Shown: positions 7,787 to 15,315 of the stretch, one piece after another | How positions within the stretch are numbered: the first letter of the stretch is position 1 | Layout of the letters: each line of letters starts with the position of its first letter | NCBI GenBank assembly: GCA_029781135.1 | Contig: JAKOXH010000029.1 | Location: 1-64,000 of the forward strand | DNA length: 64,000 nt | Reading direction: 5' to 3' | DNA from: Planctomycetota bacterium | GTDB lineage: Bacteria; Planctomycetota; Planctomycetia; Pirellulales; Lacipirellulaceae | Program-made: the position numbers and the translations under genes | Notes under the pieces: generated by a model | Told to the model about the DNA's origin: nothing | The model's input: only the letters and a program-made list of their open reading frames with translations | Databases searched by the model: none

Positions 7787-10249
7787 ATGTGGTTCCATTG
7801 CAAATTGCAAATTCCGGCAATGATTGCTGCCTCCCCAGAGAAGCTGCGAGCCGACCGATTTGCAGTTTGCAATTTGCGATTTGCATTTTGCATTCTGCAA
7901 TTCCTGCTTTGTTGTCATGTTGGGGGTTCTTACCGCGCGGTTGCGGCCACTCCGAAGCCGTTTGTAGCTCAGCGTTTGCTCGATCGCACGCCATTTGATC
8001 GAGTAACGCTTAACGCGACCAACGGTGGCACGGCGCTCGATGTGCTGCCGCTCACGCTTCCACAACGGCCGCTGGAAGCGATACCTAGTTCCGGCGCGCT
8101 CAAAGTACGCCTGCTGGATCGGCCCACAGAAGAGTATGAAATCGCGTGGAACAGCATCGCCCAGGTGCGGGTATTTGAACAATTACTGCTGGACGAGGCG
8201 GAACGCCTAACGCAAGCCGGCAAGTTCGATGAAGCGTACGACTATTACTCTCGGCTTGACAACGAGTTTCCTTCGCTGGCGACGTTGAAAAGCTCGATCT
8301 GCAATTTTCTGCAGCTAAATGCCGTCGCGCTTTCAAAGGCAAATCAGAACGATCGAGCACTGGCGCTATTGCTCACTCTTTATCATCGTGATCCGGCGTA
8401 CGCAGCGTTGCCGTCCGCAGTCGAAAAAGTAGCCGGCGATGTCATTCAATCGTACTTACGGCAAGCCGATTTCGCGGCTGCGCGCCATGTACTGGAACTT
8501 TGGCTAACTCAATTTCAAAACGTTGCTCCCCAAGCAGCGGCCGCGTGGCAAAGTCGATTTCAGGCTGCCGCCGCGAAAGAGGTTGCCGAGGCGACTGGTC
8601 TTATCGCCCAAAAACAGTATATTCCGGCGCGAAAGGCGGTGGGGCGTGCACTCGCGATTTGGCCCAATTTGGAATCGGCGAAGCAAGCGATGGCGCAAAT
8701 CAACCGGGAGTTTCCCTATGTTACGGTGGGCGTGCTGGAGACATCGCCGAGCAGGCCGGAACGGCGGATTGACGATTGGGCTGCGTCGCGGACCAGTGTT
8801 TTGACTCAACGATTGCTCGCCGAGGAGTATGATTTCGGAGCCGATGGCGGCGTGTACCGCTCGCCATTTGGTGCTTGGACGCTCGACGAAAGCGGACGTG
8901 TGCTGACGTTAAGACTGTCGGCGAGTGCGGCAGCGGCTGGAAGTTCTGCAACTTCCCCCGATGCGATTGCTCGGTTCATCTTGTCGGCCGCGACGCCCGG
9001 TCATCCAAACTACCAGCGCGAGCTTGAGGCGCTTGTGGAGAGCGTCTCGCTTTCTGGCGGAAACGCGGTGGTCCTTCGTCTCAAGCGCGTTCACGTCCGG
9101 CCGGAATCGGTCCTGCAATTACCGCTTTCGTTTGCCGACCTCGGTCCCCAAAGCATCAAGAGCGACGGCCTTTTTGTCTTGGCTGATATCGCGCGCGAGC
9201 AAGTTGTCTTCGCGGCCTCGGCAACGGCAGCCGCGAATGGCGGCCCGCGAGCTATTGTCGAACAAACACTGCCGAACGACGATGCCGCGATCGCCGCATT
9301 GATGAGTGGTGACATCGATGTACTCGACTGCGTGCCGCCGTGGCAACTCGCGCGCTTGCGTGCCGTCAAAGATATTCGCGTTGAATCGTATAAGCTGCCG
9401 ACAGTTCATGTGCTGATTCCGAACACGAATCGGCCGTTGTTGGCCAAGCGCGAGTTTCGCCGCGCGCTGTGTTACGGCATCGATCGCAAATGGATTGTCG
9501 CTCGAGCGATTTTGGGTGGTACCACCATCCCTGGATTTGAACCGGTCAGTGGACCATTTCCGGCGGGCACTTCGCTCAGCGACCCGATCCGCTATGGCTA
9601 CAACAATCGAGTTCCGCTTCGCTCGTTCGAACCGCGCTTGGCGTCGATTCTGGCGACGGTCGCTTGGAATGGGGTGCAGAATCCGACCGAGGCAAAGAAT
9701 GGCAAGAAACCGGATGACAAGGAGTCAACACCAAAACCTATCGACGAGAACCTGCCGGAACTGGTGTTGGCATATCCGCATGACCCGCTCGCTCGGGTCG
9801 CTTGCCAATCGATCCAAGCCCAATTAGGTCGCGAGGGTATTCCCATTCGTTTACGAGAGTTTACCGCGGACGAACTTGTGGCTGGCAAGGTCGAGTACGA
9901 CTTGCGTTATGCGGAATTGGCGATGAACGAACCGCTGACGGACGTGGGGCGATTGTTCGGACCACAAGGGATTATCCACGACTCCGGTAGCCCCATGCTG
10001 GAAACGGCCCTGCGCCATTTGGATACGGCAGCGAATTGGAAGGATGTGCGAAGTAGGCTGGCAGCAATCCACGAAATCGTGGACCGCGATCTGCCCGTAA
10101 TTCCGCTGTGGCAAACTGTGAACTATTTTGCTTACAAAAGCTCCGTGCGCGGCCTCGGAGAGACGCCGGTAGCACTGTATCAAAACGTCGAACAATGGTC
10201 GGTTGCTCCTGGCGAAAATGTGGCAAGCGTGAATCGCAACTCGCGGTAA
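7787..10249 (+). CDS. TPR protein fused to a family-5 solute-binding domain (820 aa)
   Basis: The first ~300 residues after the export signal carry TPR-like helices (LTQAGKFDEAYDYYSRL). The remainder resembles the extracellular solute-binding family 5 (oligopeptide-type): the hallmark ALCYGIDRKWIVARAIL segment is present, as is a C-terminal lobe with LPVIPLWQ. No ABC permease or ATPase is adjacent, so a transport role is uncertain. The signal peptide is unusual because its hydrophobic core is encoded by a tandem TTTGCAATTTGC-type repeat (7797-7906). The start could be 7787 (weak AGGT upstream) or 7820. Confidence 0.75.
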   Translation: MWFHCKLQIPAMIAASPEKLRADRFAVCNLRFAFCILQFLLCCHVGGSYRAVAATPKPFVAQRLLDRTPFDRVTLNATNGGTALDVLPLTLPQRPLEAIPSSGALKVRLLDRPTEEYEIAWNSIAQVRVFEQLLLDEAERLTQAGKFDEAYDYYSRLDNEFPSLATLKSSICNFLQLNAVALSKANQNDRALALLLTLYHRDPAYAALPSAVEKVAGDVIQSYLRQADFAAARHVLELWLTQFQNVAPQAAAAWQSRFQAAAAKEVAEATGLIAQKQYIPARKAVGRALAIWPNLESAKQAMAQINREFPYVTVGVLETSPSRPERRIDDWAASRTSVLTQRLLAEEYDFGADGGVYRSPFGAWTLDESGRVLTLRLSASAAAAGSSATSPDAIARFILSAATPGHPNYQRELEALVESVSLSGGNAVVLRLKRVHVRPESVLQLPLSFADLGPQSIKSDGLFVLADIAREQVVFAASATAAANGGPRAIVEQTLPNDDAAIAALMSGDIDVLDCVPPWQLARLRAVKDIRVESYKLPTVHVLIPNTNRPLLAKREFRRALCYGIDRKWIVARAILGGTTIPGFEPVSGPFPAGTSLSDPIRYGYNNRVPLRSFEPRLASILATVAWNGVQNPTEAKNGKKPDDKESTPKPIDENLPELVLAYPHDPLARVACQSIQAQLGREGIPIRLREFTADELVAGKVEYDLRYAELAMNEPLTDVGRLFGPQGIIHDSGSPMLETALRHLDTAANWKDVRSRLAAIHEIVDRDLPVIPLWQTVNYFAYKSSVRGLGETPVALYQNVEQWSVAPGENVASVNRNSR
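7797..7906. repeat. AATTTGCAA-type repeat inside a signal-peptide region
   Basis: Short words of the type TTGCAAATTGCAAATT (7797-7815) face a longer series of TTTGCA/AATTTGC/ATTTTGCATT units (7856-7906), forming an imperfect inverted repeat. It overlaps the 5' end of the gene at 7787 and encodes its hydrophobic signal core. The style (short words repeated on two opposing arms) matches other repeats in the window. Confidence 0.7.
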
Positions 10250-10258
10250 TGGAATTCA

Positions 10259-11770
10259 GTGGTTGAGTCATCTTCCAACTTGAATGCAACGACGGCAGGC
10301 TCTGACAGGCGATCGGCGGTGCTACTGCGAAAGCGTCTGCTTTGGTGCATCGCACAATTCACTGGTGCCGCATTCTTGTTCTTAGGGATTGATGGTAGCG
10401 CCCTAGCTGCCGACGGTGGTTGGGAGTACCAACCGTATCGAATTCGCGTGCTCATTGCGGTCGATGCACCGGGCGGACTTGCGGAAGAATTGAACGCGGA
10501 GCTGCCTGCGTATATCCAGCGCCGCGCCGCGGCGGCCGCCGGACCGGCGTGGCGGCTTGAGGCCGATCTGGCGACCGGGGTCTTAGGGGCGGCCCTTATC
10601 AATAGCTTGAAAGAGGCGGTTGATCTCACGATACCAGCTGAAATCGTATCAGAGCGAGACAAGCTTATGCTGGTGAGCATTGCCTTGTCGCCGAGCGGCT
10701 ATGTGATAAGATCGCGCGAGCGCGACACCTATTTGCAGCGTTGGGGAAATACACTTGAACGCGAATGTCGGCAGCAATCGGCATTGGCAGAGGGCGTATT
10801 TTCATTGGTCTGTGCAACGTTCGCACCGGTGGCCCAGTTGGAGATTGACCCTGCAACTCCGCAAATGGTGAAGCTCACGCCGCGAGGTGCCGCCTTGCCG
10901 CCGAACGCCGAAGGCCGGCCATGGTGTCGACCGGGAGACGTATTCCTGCCGGTTTTGCGACGGACCGCGCGAAATGGTGAGTTGGAAAAGAACGGCGTTA
11001 CGCCGGTCGCGTGGACGTATATCGAAGCGGTGGCAAGCAAAAGCAATTCCTTGACATTTCAGGTTCGTAGCGGCAGCCGGCGGCCGTTTGGTTTGCGGCG
11101 ACAGGCTCGCGTTGAGCAGTTGGCGATCGCTTTGCCTCCAAATGATGTTTCCACGACTTTGTATTTGCATGAGCGGAAGAACGTCCAAAAGGCGTTGGTT
11201 GGCTATGAAGTTCTCGCAGAAGATGGCAGTGCCGACACGATGGTGCGAATTGGGGTCAGTAATTCGGTAGGCGAAGTCAGAATTCCGGCAATCAAAAGAC
11301 CGGTCGAAATGCTGCAAATCAAGCACGGCAACCAATTGCTGGCGAAGTTGCCCGTGGTTCGCGGCGCCGAACGTCGGATTGAGGTGGCGCTTGCGGATGA
11401 TGATGCGCGGCTCGCCGCAGATATGCGGCTCGCGGCCGTGCGCGAGGACTTGATTGACGTCGTTGCCCGGCGGAATATCCTCATGGCCCGGGCCCGGCAG
11501 AAGATCGAGAAGAAGGATTACCAGGCTGCTTCTGAACTGCTGCGAACGCTCGACGAACTGCCCGGCAATCCGCAATTCAATCTAACGCTCGAAAATGAAG
11601 CCCGATTGATTCGCAGCGATGATCCGCAAATTCAGAAACGGATCGACCAACTATTCAAAGCAACTCAAATGCTGACGACGAAGTTCCTGGACTTGCGGCC
11701 CATCAACCAGATTCACGACGAACTTCGGGAAGCACAGCAGCGACCGGCATCTGAAAAGCCGAAGAGTTAA
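10259..11770 (+). CDS. Exported protein with C-terminal TPR-like helices (503 aa)
   Basis: Not a recognised family. A long N-terminal region with a signal peptide (LLWCIAQFTGAAFLFLGIDGSALAA) precedes a domain that begins YQPYRIRVLIAVDAPGG. The C-terminal 130 residues are charged and helical (ARQKIEKKDYQAASELLRTL), consistent with a TPR-like hairpin. The start is GTG at 10259, ten bases after the preceding stop; the nearby ATG at 10249 is out of frame. As the last gene of the plus-strand run it probably works in the same envelope assembly as its four neighbours. Confidence 0.7.
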   Translation: MVESSSNLNATTAGSDRRSAVLLRKRLLWCIAQFTGAAFLFLGIDGSALAADGGWEYQPYRIRVLIAVDAPGGLAEELNAELPAYIQRRAAAAAGPAWRLEADLATGVLGAALINSLKEAVDLTIPAEIVSERDKLMLVSIALSPSGYVIRSRERDTYLQRWGNTLERECRQQSALAEGVFSLVCATFAPVAQLEIDPATPQMVKLTPRGAALPPNAEGRPWCRPGDVFLPVLRRTARNGELEKNGVTPVAWTYIEAVASKSNSLTFQVRSGSRRPFGLRRQARVEQLAIALPPNDVSTTLYLHERKNVQKALVGYEVLAEDGSADTMVRIGVSNSVGEVRIPAIKRPVEMLQIKHGNQLLAKLPVVRGAERRIEVALADDDARLAADMRLAAVREDLIDVVARRNILMARARQKIEKKDYQAASELLRTLDELPGNPQFNLTLENEARLIRSDDPQIQKRIDQLFKATQMLTTKFLDLRPINQIHDELREAQQRPASEKPKS

Positions 11771-11837
11771 GCACAGGCACGCTCACATCCATCTATGGGA
11801 GCTGCGTCTAAATGAACCTGTGGGGCTGTAAATGAAC

Positions 11838-11912
11838 CTGTGGGAGGCGTCTCCGACGCCGATTACGTGATCCAGTGCAACACCACATCGGCCTCGGAGA
11901 GGCCTCCCACAG
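11838..11912. repeat. Butterfly palindrome, GGCGTC/GGCCTC family, copy 1
   Basis: Two 26-nt arms (11838-11863 and 11887-11912) are inverted repeats with two mismatches, separated by a 23-nt loop. Each arm is itself a hairpin: GGCGTC-TCC-GACGCC on the left, GGCCTC-TCC-GAGGCC on the right. The two mismatched positions pair with each other inside each mini-hairpin. It lies between convergent genes (stops at 11770 and 11991), so it may act as a bidirectional terminator. A direct repeat TAAATGAACCTGTGGG precedes it (about 11811-11843). Confidence 0.85.
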
Positions 11913-11990
11913 TCGATTGGCTGCGCAGGGCTCGGTCGTTGATTGCATTCGCCGCCGCCTCAACACCGAAAGAACGTGAGTCAACGTTGG

Positions 11991-13412
11991 TCAAAAGGCA
12001 CCGGCGAACCAAGCTGCTGCGGCAGCGGAAACAGCGAGCACGATCGCTAGCAGAAGAATCGCTTTCCAGCGATTTCGCCGCGGTGCCAGCACAACGGAAA
12101 CAGGAGCTGGCGTGCGTGTTGCCGCGCGGCGGATGGCGGAGCCGCCAGCCAGCGTGTCTTCAAGTTCGGAATGGACCGAAAATGTGCCTTGCGAAATTTG
12201 GCTGGGGCTTTCGGTTTGAGCCGGGGCCAATTCGGCGTCATCGAGCACGAACGACGCGGTTTCATCGAGTTGCACGGGTGGCGGCGGTGCCGATAGGCTG
12301 CCGCGTTGGAAGATGCCGGAAGCTGCGGGCGAGGATTCCATGAGATGCCGGGTGGCCGATTCATCGCACCAGGGCCGTAGAAGTTCCACCACGGCCGCTG
12401 CGGTGGGGGTGCGGGTATCCGGGTTCTTGTCCATCATGGCGGAAATCGCGTCGCAGAAACCCGTGGGAAGGTCGGGGTTAAAATGCAGCGGGTTGAGTGG
12501 CGTTTCATCGAGGTGGCGGCGAATTTTGTCGGGCGTGTTCCCACCCGGGAATGGCACCTTGCCCGTGACGGCATAGTAAAGGGTGCACCCCAATGCATAC
12601 ACGTCGCTGACCGGCAAGATTTTGCCCGGCTCGCGAATCGTTTCGGGGGCTAAGTAATCGGCCGTGCCGACGAGTGATTTCGAACGGGCGGCGGCCGATT
12701 GGCCGCTTTCCAACTCTTCCATCAAGAACCACGCCAGACCGAGATCGGTGATTTTTGTGCGTCCGTCCGGCGTGACGAGCAGATTGCCAGGCTTCACATC
12801 GCGATGCACCAAACCGCGTCGATGGGCGTAATGCAAACCTTCAGCCGCTTGCGATACGATGGTGGCGGCCGTCTGGTAGGGCAGGGGCCCATTACGGCGA
12901 ACGAGTTTTCGCAGGTCGGTGCCCGGCACGTATTCGGTGACGAAGAAATAAGTGTCGCCTTCGTAATCGGCGTACAAAACTCGCACCAGGTTGGGATGGT
13001 CAAGTTGGGCCTGGGCGCGAATTTCTCGCTGAAACGCAGCGACGGCCTCCGGCGTGCTCTTACTCTTGGGCAGAACCTTGATCGCTTCGATTCGCCCCAA
13101 TAGTTTGTGTTCCGCCTTGAAAACATGGCCCATGCCGCCCTGGCCAATTGCATTGACGATGCGGTACGGCCCCAACGTGAACTTCGTGCGTCCTTCCTTT
13201 AATTGTTCCACTTGCCAGCGATTGAGATAACCGGAGTCGACGAGTCGCTGGCCGAGCAATTCATCGCTGATGGCATCGGCTGTCGTGGGTTGCTCAGCGG
13301 CGGCGGCCTCTTTCACGAGGCCAGCCAAAGCATCGTCCAGTTGTTGGCGCGAAAGCAGCCCACTCACCAGAGCGGCGTTGCGGAACACGGATTGTGACGT
13401 GGATGCCGTCAT
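11991..13412 (-). CDS. Membrane-anchored Ser/Thr protein kinase (473 aa)
   Basis: An N-terminal helical module (1-75, LVSGLLSRQQLDDAL and LVDSGYLNRWQVEQL) leads into a PknB-type kinase domain. It shows the glycine loop GQGGMGHVF (90-98), ATP-binding K112, catalytic HRDVKPGN (203-210), DLG in place of DFG (223-225) and DYLAPE. An Ala/Pro-rich linker follows, then one C-terminal transmembrane helix at about 448-470, so the kinase faces the cytoplasm. No sensor domain follows the helix. DLG is common in planctomycete kinases and need not mean inactivity. It is downstream of the pseudouridine synthase on the same strand. Confidence 0.92.
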   Translation of the reverse strand: MTASTSQSVFRNAALVSGLLSRQQLDDALAGLVKEAAAAEQPTTADAISDELLGQRLVDSGYLNRWQVEQLKEGRTKFTLGPYRIVNAIGQGGMGHVFKAEHKLLGRIEAIKVLPKSKSTPEAVAAFQREIRAQAQLDHPNLVRVLYADYEGDTYFFVTEYVPGTDLRKLVRRNGPLPYQTAATIVSQAAEGLHYAHRRGLVHRDVKPGNLLVTPDGRTKITDLGLAWFLMEELESGQSAAARSKSLVGTADYLAPETIREPGKILPVSDVYALGCTLYYAVTGKVPFPGGNTPDKIRRHLDETPLNPLHFNPDLPTGFCDAISAMMDKNPDTRTPTAAAVVELLRPWCDESATRHLMESSPAASGIFQRGSLSAPPPPVQLDETASFVLDDAELAPAQTESPSQISQGTFSVHSELEDTLAGGSAIRRAATRTPAPVSVVLAPRRNRWKAILLLAIVLAVSAAAAAWFAGAF

Positions 13413-13552
13413 GCGATCAGAAGAAAAGTGGGGCCGTCAAATCGTTGGCCAATGCGAGCTATCGACCGATTGTGCGTCGTTGAATGGATATCGAAAGTGG
13501 TCAGCTTTCGGAAATTATCGCTTGTTCTCTGCATGCGCCAAGTATGCAATTA

Positions 13553-14392
13553 TCAGTAAGAATCGAGAAGCAAGTGGTGCCAGGATGGCGGGGGCGGAGC
13601 CTCGATCTCTATTTGCATCTTACTCACGGGATGATTTATGACCAGCCTGCGAGAGTGGAGAGCAATTCCTGGCGAAAATACCTGGCGGCTGCCGTACTTG
13701 CGGTCGCCCAAAATGGGAAAACCGGCCTGCGCTAGCTGGAGGCGTATTTGGTGTTTGCGGCCGGTCAATGGATGGACTTCGACGAGGGATATAGGACCAT
13801 GCGAAAGGGAAAGAGTGGGAGAAGGGGAGAAGGGGAGAGTGGGAGACGTGGCTTTTGATTGGCGCTCCTTGTCTCCTTGTCTTCTTGTCTCCTTGCCTAA
13901 TTTCTCCTGTCGGTCCGTCGCCAAAACAACGTATGTCAACTCCGCCAGCTGCGCACCTTGGGCATCCCGCGGCGCAACGTGCATCTTACGATGCCGTTCA
14001 TCTTTGCGAACGAAGTCGACCAGCTTGCCGCGGTTCGGTTCAACGCGTCCTTCGACAACGGCCCAATAGTTCTTTTCGACGTCACGTTCGCGGAATTGCT
14101 CCGATAATCGGCCAGCGGCTTTAGAAGTTCTTGCTATCAGCACGACGCCGGTCACTGGGGCATCGAGCCGGCTGACGATTCCCAAGTACACGTTGCCAGG
14201 TTTGTTGTACTTCCGGCGAATGTACTCCTTTGCTACCGCCAGCAAAGAGGCGCGGTCCTCGCCAACACCCATCGTTGGTAATAGGGCTGGCTTATTGACG
14301 GCAAGCAGGTGGTTGTCTTCGTAGAGGACGTCGAGCACAGAAGGGCTTGGGGCTGGGGGCTGGGGCAAGGGGCTGGGGGCTCGGGACTGCAA
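13553..14392 (-). CDS. RluA-family 23S/tRNA pseudouridine synthase
   Basis: This enzyme converts uridine to pseudouridine in structured RNA. Family motifs are present: VLYEDNHLLAVNKPA near the start, the catalytic-aspartate motif SRLDAPVTGVVLIART, and LTGRKHQIRLQLAQAGFPILGD. About 35 residues that are not family-like (ETRRQGDKERQ ... PFSPSPTLSLS) sit between the two halves of the fold and are encoded by purine-rich low-complexity repeats at 13799-13905. The start is uncertain: TTG at 14392 gives a Pro/Ser-rich N-terminus encoded by a CCCCAGCCCC repeat; GTG at 14338 gives a canonical N-terminus. The target site cannot be told from sequence. Confidence 0.85.
   Translation of the reverse strand: MQSRAPSPLPQPPAPSPSVLDVLYEDNHLLAVNKPALLPTMGVGEDRASLLAVAKEYIRRKYNKPGNVYLGIVSRLDAPVTGVVLIARTSKAAGRLSEQFRERDVEKNYWAVVEGRVEPNRGKLVDFVRKDERHRKMHVAPRDAQGAQLAELTYVVLATDRQEKLGKETRRQGDKERQSKATSPTLPFSPSPTLSLSHGPISLVEVHPLTGRKHQIRLQLAQAGFPILGDRKYGSRQVFSPGIALHSRRLVINHPVSKMQIEIEAPPPPSWHHLLLDSY
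13799..13905. repeat. Low-complexity arms inserted within the pseudouridine synthase gene
   Basis: A purine-rich arm of GGGAGAAGGGGAGAAGGGG type (about 13805-13850) and a pyrimidine-rich arm with tandem GTCTCCTTG units (about 13865-13900) face each other. They stay in frame and add about 35 residues to the enzyme. Confidence 0.7.
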
Positions 14393-14520
14393 TAGCGAAC
14401 CACCAATCGGCGCTGGGGCCGGCGAGTCGGTACAATTGCGTCAGTTGGTTTCGCTTCTCGGTAGAACAGCATCTAGCCTAACATGCTCCCATCCCCAGAC
14501 CCTAGTCCCCAACCCCGTAT
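14340..14520. repeat. Inverted CCCCAGCCCC-type repeats between divergent genes
   Basis: A GGGGCTGGGGGCTGGGG arm (14349-14385) and a CCCCAGACCCTAGTCCCC arm (about 14493-14514) oppose one another across the divergent start region of the pseudouridine synthase and Maf. Each arm encodes a Pro/Ser-rich N-terminus in the gene it overlaps. Confidence 0.65.
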
Positions 14521-15202
14521 AATCCTCGCCAGCAATTCACCTCGCCGGCGCGAACTACTGCGCGAGGCGGGGTATGACTTCATCGTGATGCCGCCCGAGG
14601 AAGATGTCGAGTGTGGCGTTTGCAGCACATCGGGGCCGGCCGGGTTGGTAACTGAACTAGCCTACCGCAAAGCCATAGCGGTTTGGCGCCAGTTGCGGGA
14701 CAATCCGCAGTCAAACGTCTTTGCTCTCCCGTCGCTCATCTTGGCGGCCGATACCGTTGCCAAGTGCGATGGCTTTATTCTGGGCAAGCCTCGCGATGAA
14801 GAGGAAGCGAAATCGATGCTCATGCGGCTGAGCGGCCGTGAACATCGCGTTCTCACAGGTGTTTGCCTCATCGCCCTGCCACTTGTGCCGAAGACGGCGG
14901 CGCGATCATGCCAAATGAACACGAGTGAGCCGAATTCATCTTTGCTCCGCATCGCCGTCACCAAACTTCGCATGGATCCGCTAACCGATGAGCAACTTGC
15001 CGCCTATCTCGAAAGTGGCCAATGGGAAGGCAAGGCAGGTGCGTTTGGATATCAGGATGGCCTCGATTGGGTACATGTGACCGAGGGCAGCGAGTCGAAC
15101 GTCGTGGGGCTGCCGATGGAATTATTGGCAGAAATGTTGCGAGAAATAGGAGCGAGCAGCGCGGCGCGAGTAGCGCGGCGAAGCCACCAAGATGACGTAT
15201 GA
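14483..15202 (+). CDS. maf: Maf-family nucleoside triphosphate pyrophosphatase (239 aa)
   Basis: Maf proteins hydrolyse non-canonical or excess NTPs to NMPs plus pyrophosphate. Motifs present: the N-terminal IILASNSPRRRELL loop, the acidic ILAADTV block, LGKPRDEEEAKSML, RLSGREHRVLTGV, and the C-terminal GKAGAFGYQD. The last points towards the dTTP/UTP-preferring (YhdE-like) group. An extra, poorly conserved segment (about residues 132-155) and a C-terminal tail (about 220-239, GASSAARVARRS) are present; the tail is encoded by an AGGAGCGAGCAGCG repeat. The first 12 residues are Pro/Ser-rich and repeat-encoded. Confidence 0.9.
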   Translation: MLPSPDPSPQPRIILASNSPRRRELLREAGYDFIVMPPEEDVECGVCSTSGPAGLVTELAYRKAIAVWRQLRDNPQSNVFALPSLILAADTVAKCDGFILGKPRDEEEAKSMLMRLSGREHRVLTGVCLIALPLVPKTAARSCQMNTSEPNSSLLRIAVTKLRMDPLTDEQLAAYLESGQWEGKAGAFGYQDGLDWVHVTEGSESNVVGLPMELLAEMLREIGASSAARVARRSHQDDV

Positions 15203-15315
15203 TTTTCCTGCGTCAGCAGCTAAAATTGGAAGCAAGGACAGCCTCTCGATTTTTCCTCTGCTATCTGGCCACTGACTCGAACCTCGCTCCTCGCTGCTCA
15301 TTCCTCGCTCCTCGC
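15149..15315. repeat. GAGCGAGGAGCGAG-type two-arm repeat
   Basis: The left arm (about 15149-15185, AGGAGCGAGCAGCGCGG) encodes the Maf C-terminus. The right arm (15282-15315, CCTCGCTCCTCGCTGCTC then CCTCGCTCCTCGC) ends directly at the ATG of the next gene. Related words recur at 27091-27128, 51890-51905 and 51970-51990. Confidence 0.65.

Noticed and set aside
11771..11990. Possible CRISPR-like array because of direct and inverted repeats
   Set aside because: There are only two short direct repeats, no regular spacers and no cas genes; the structure is a single palindromic element.
13799..13905. Frameshift or pseudogene interpretation of the pseudouridine synthase
   Set aside because: The reading frame continues across the insert and both halves of the family motifs are intact, so the gene is probably functional.
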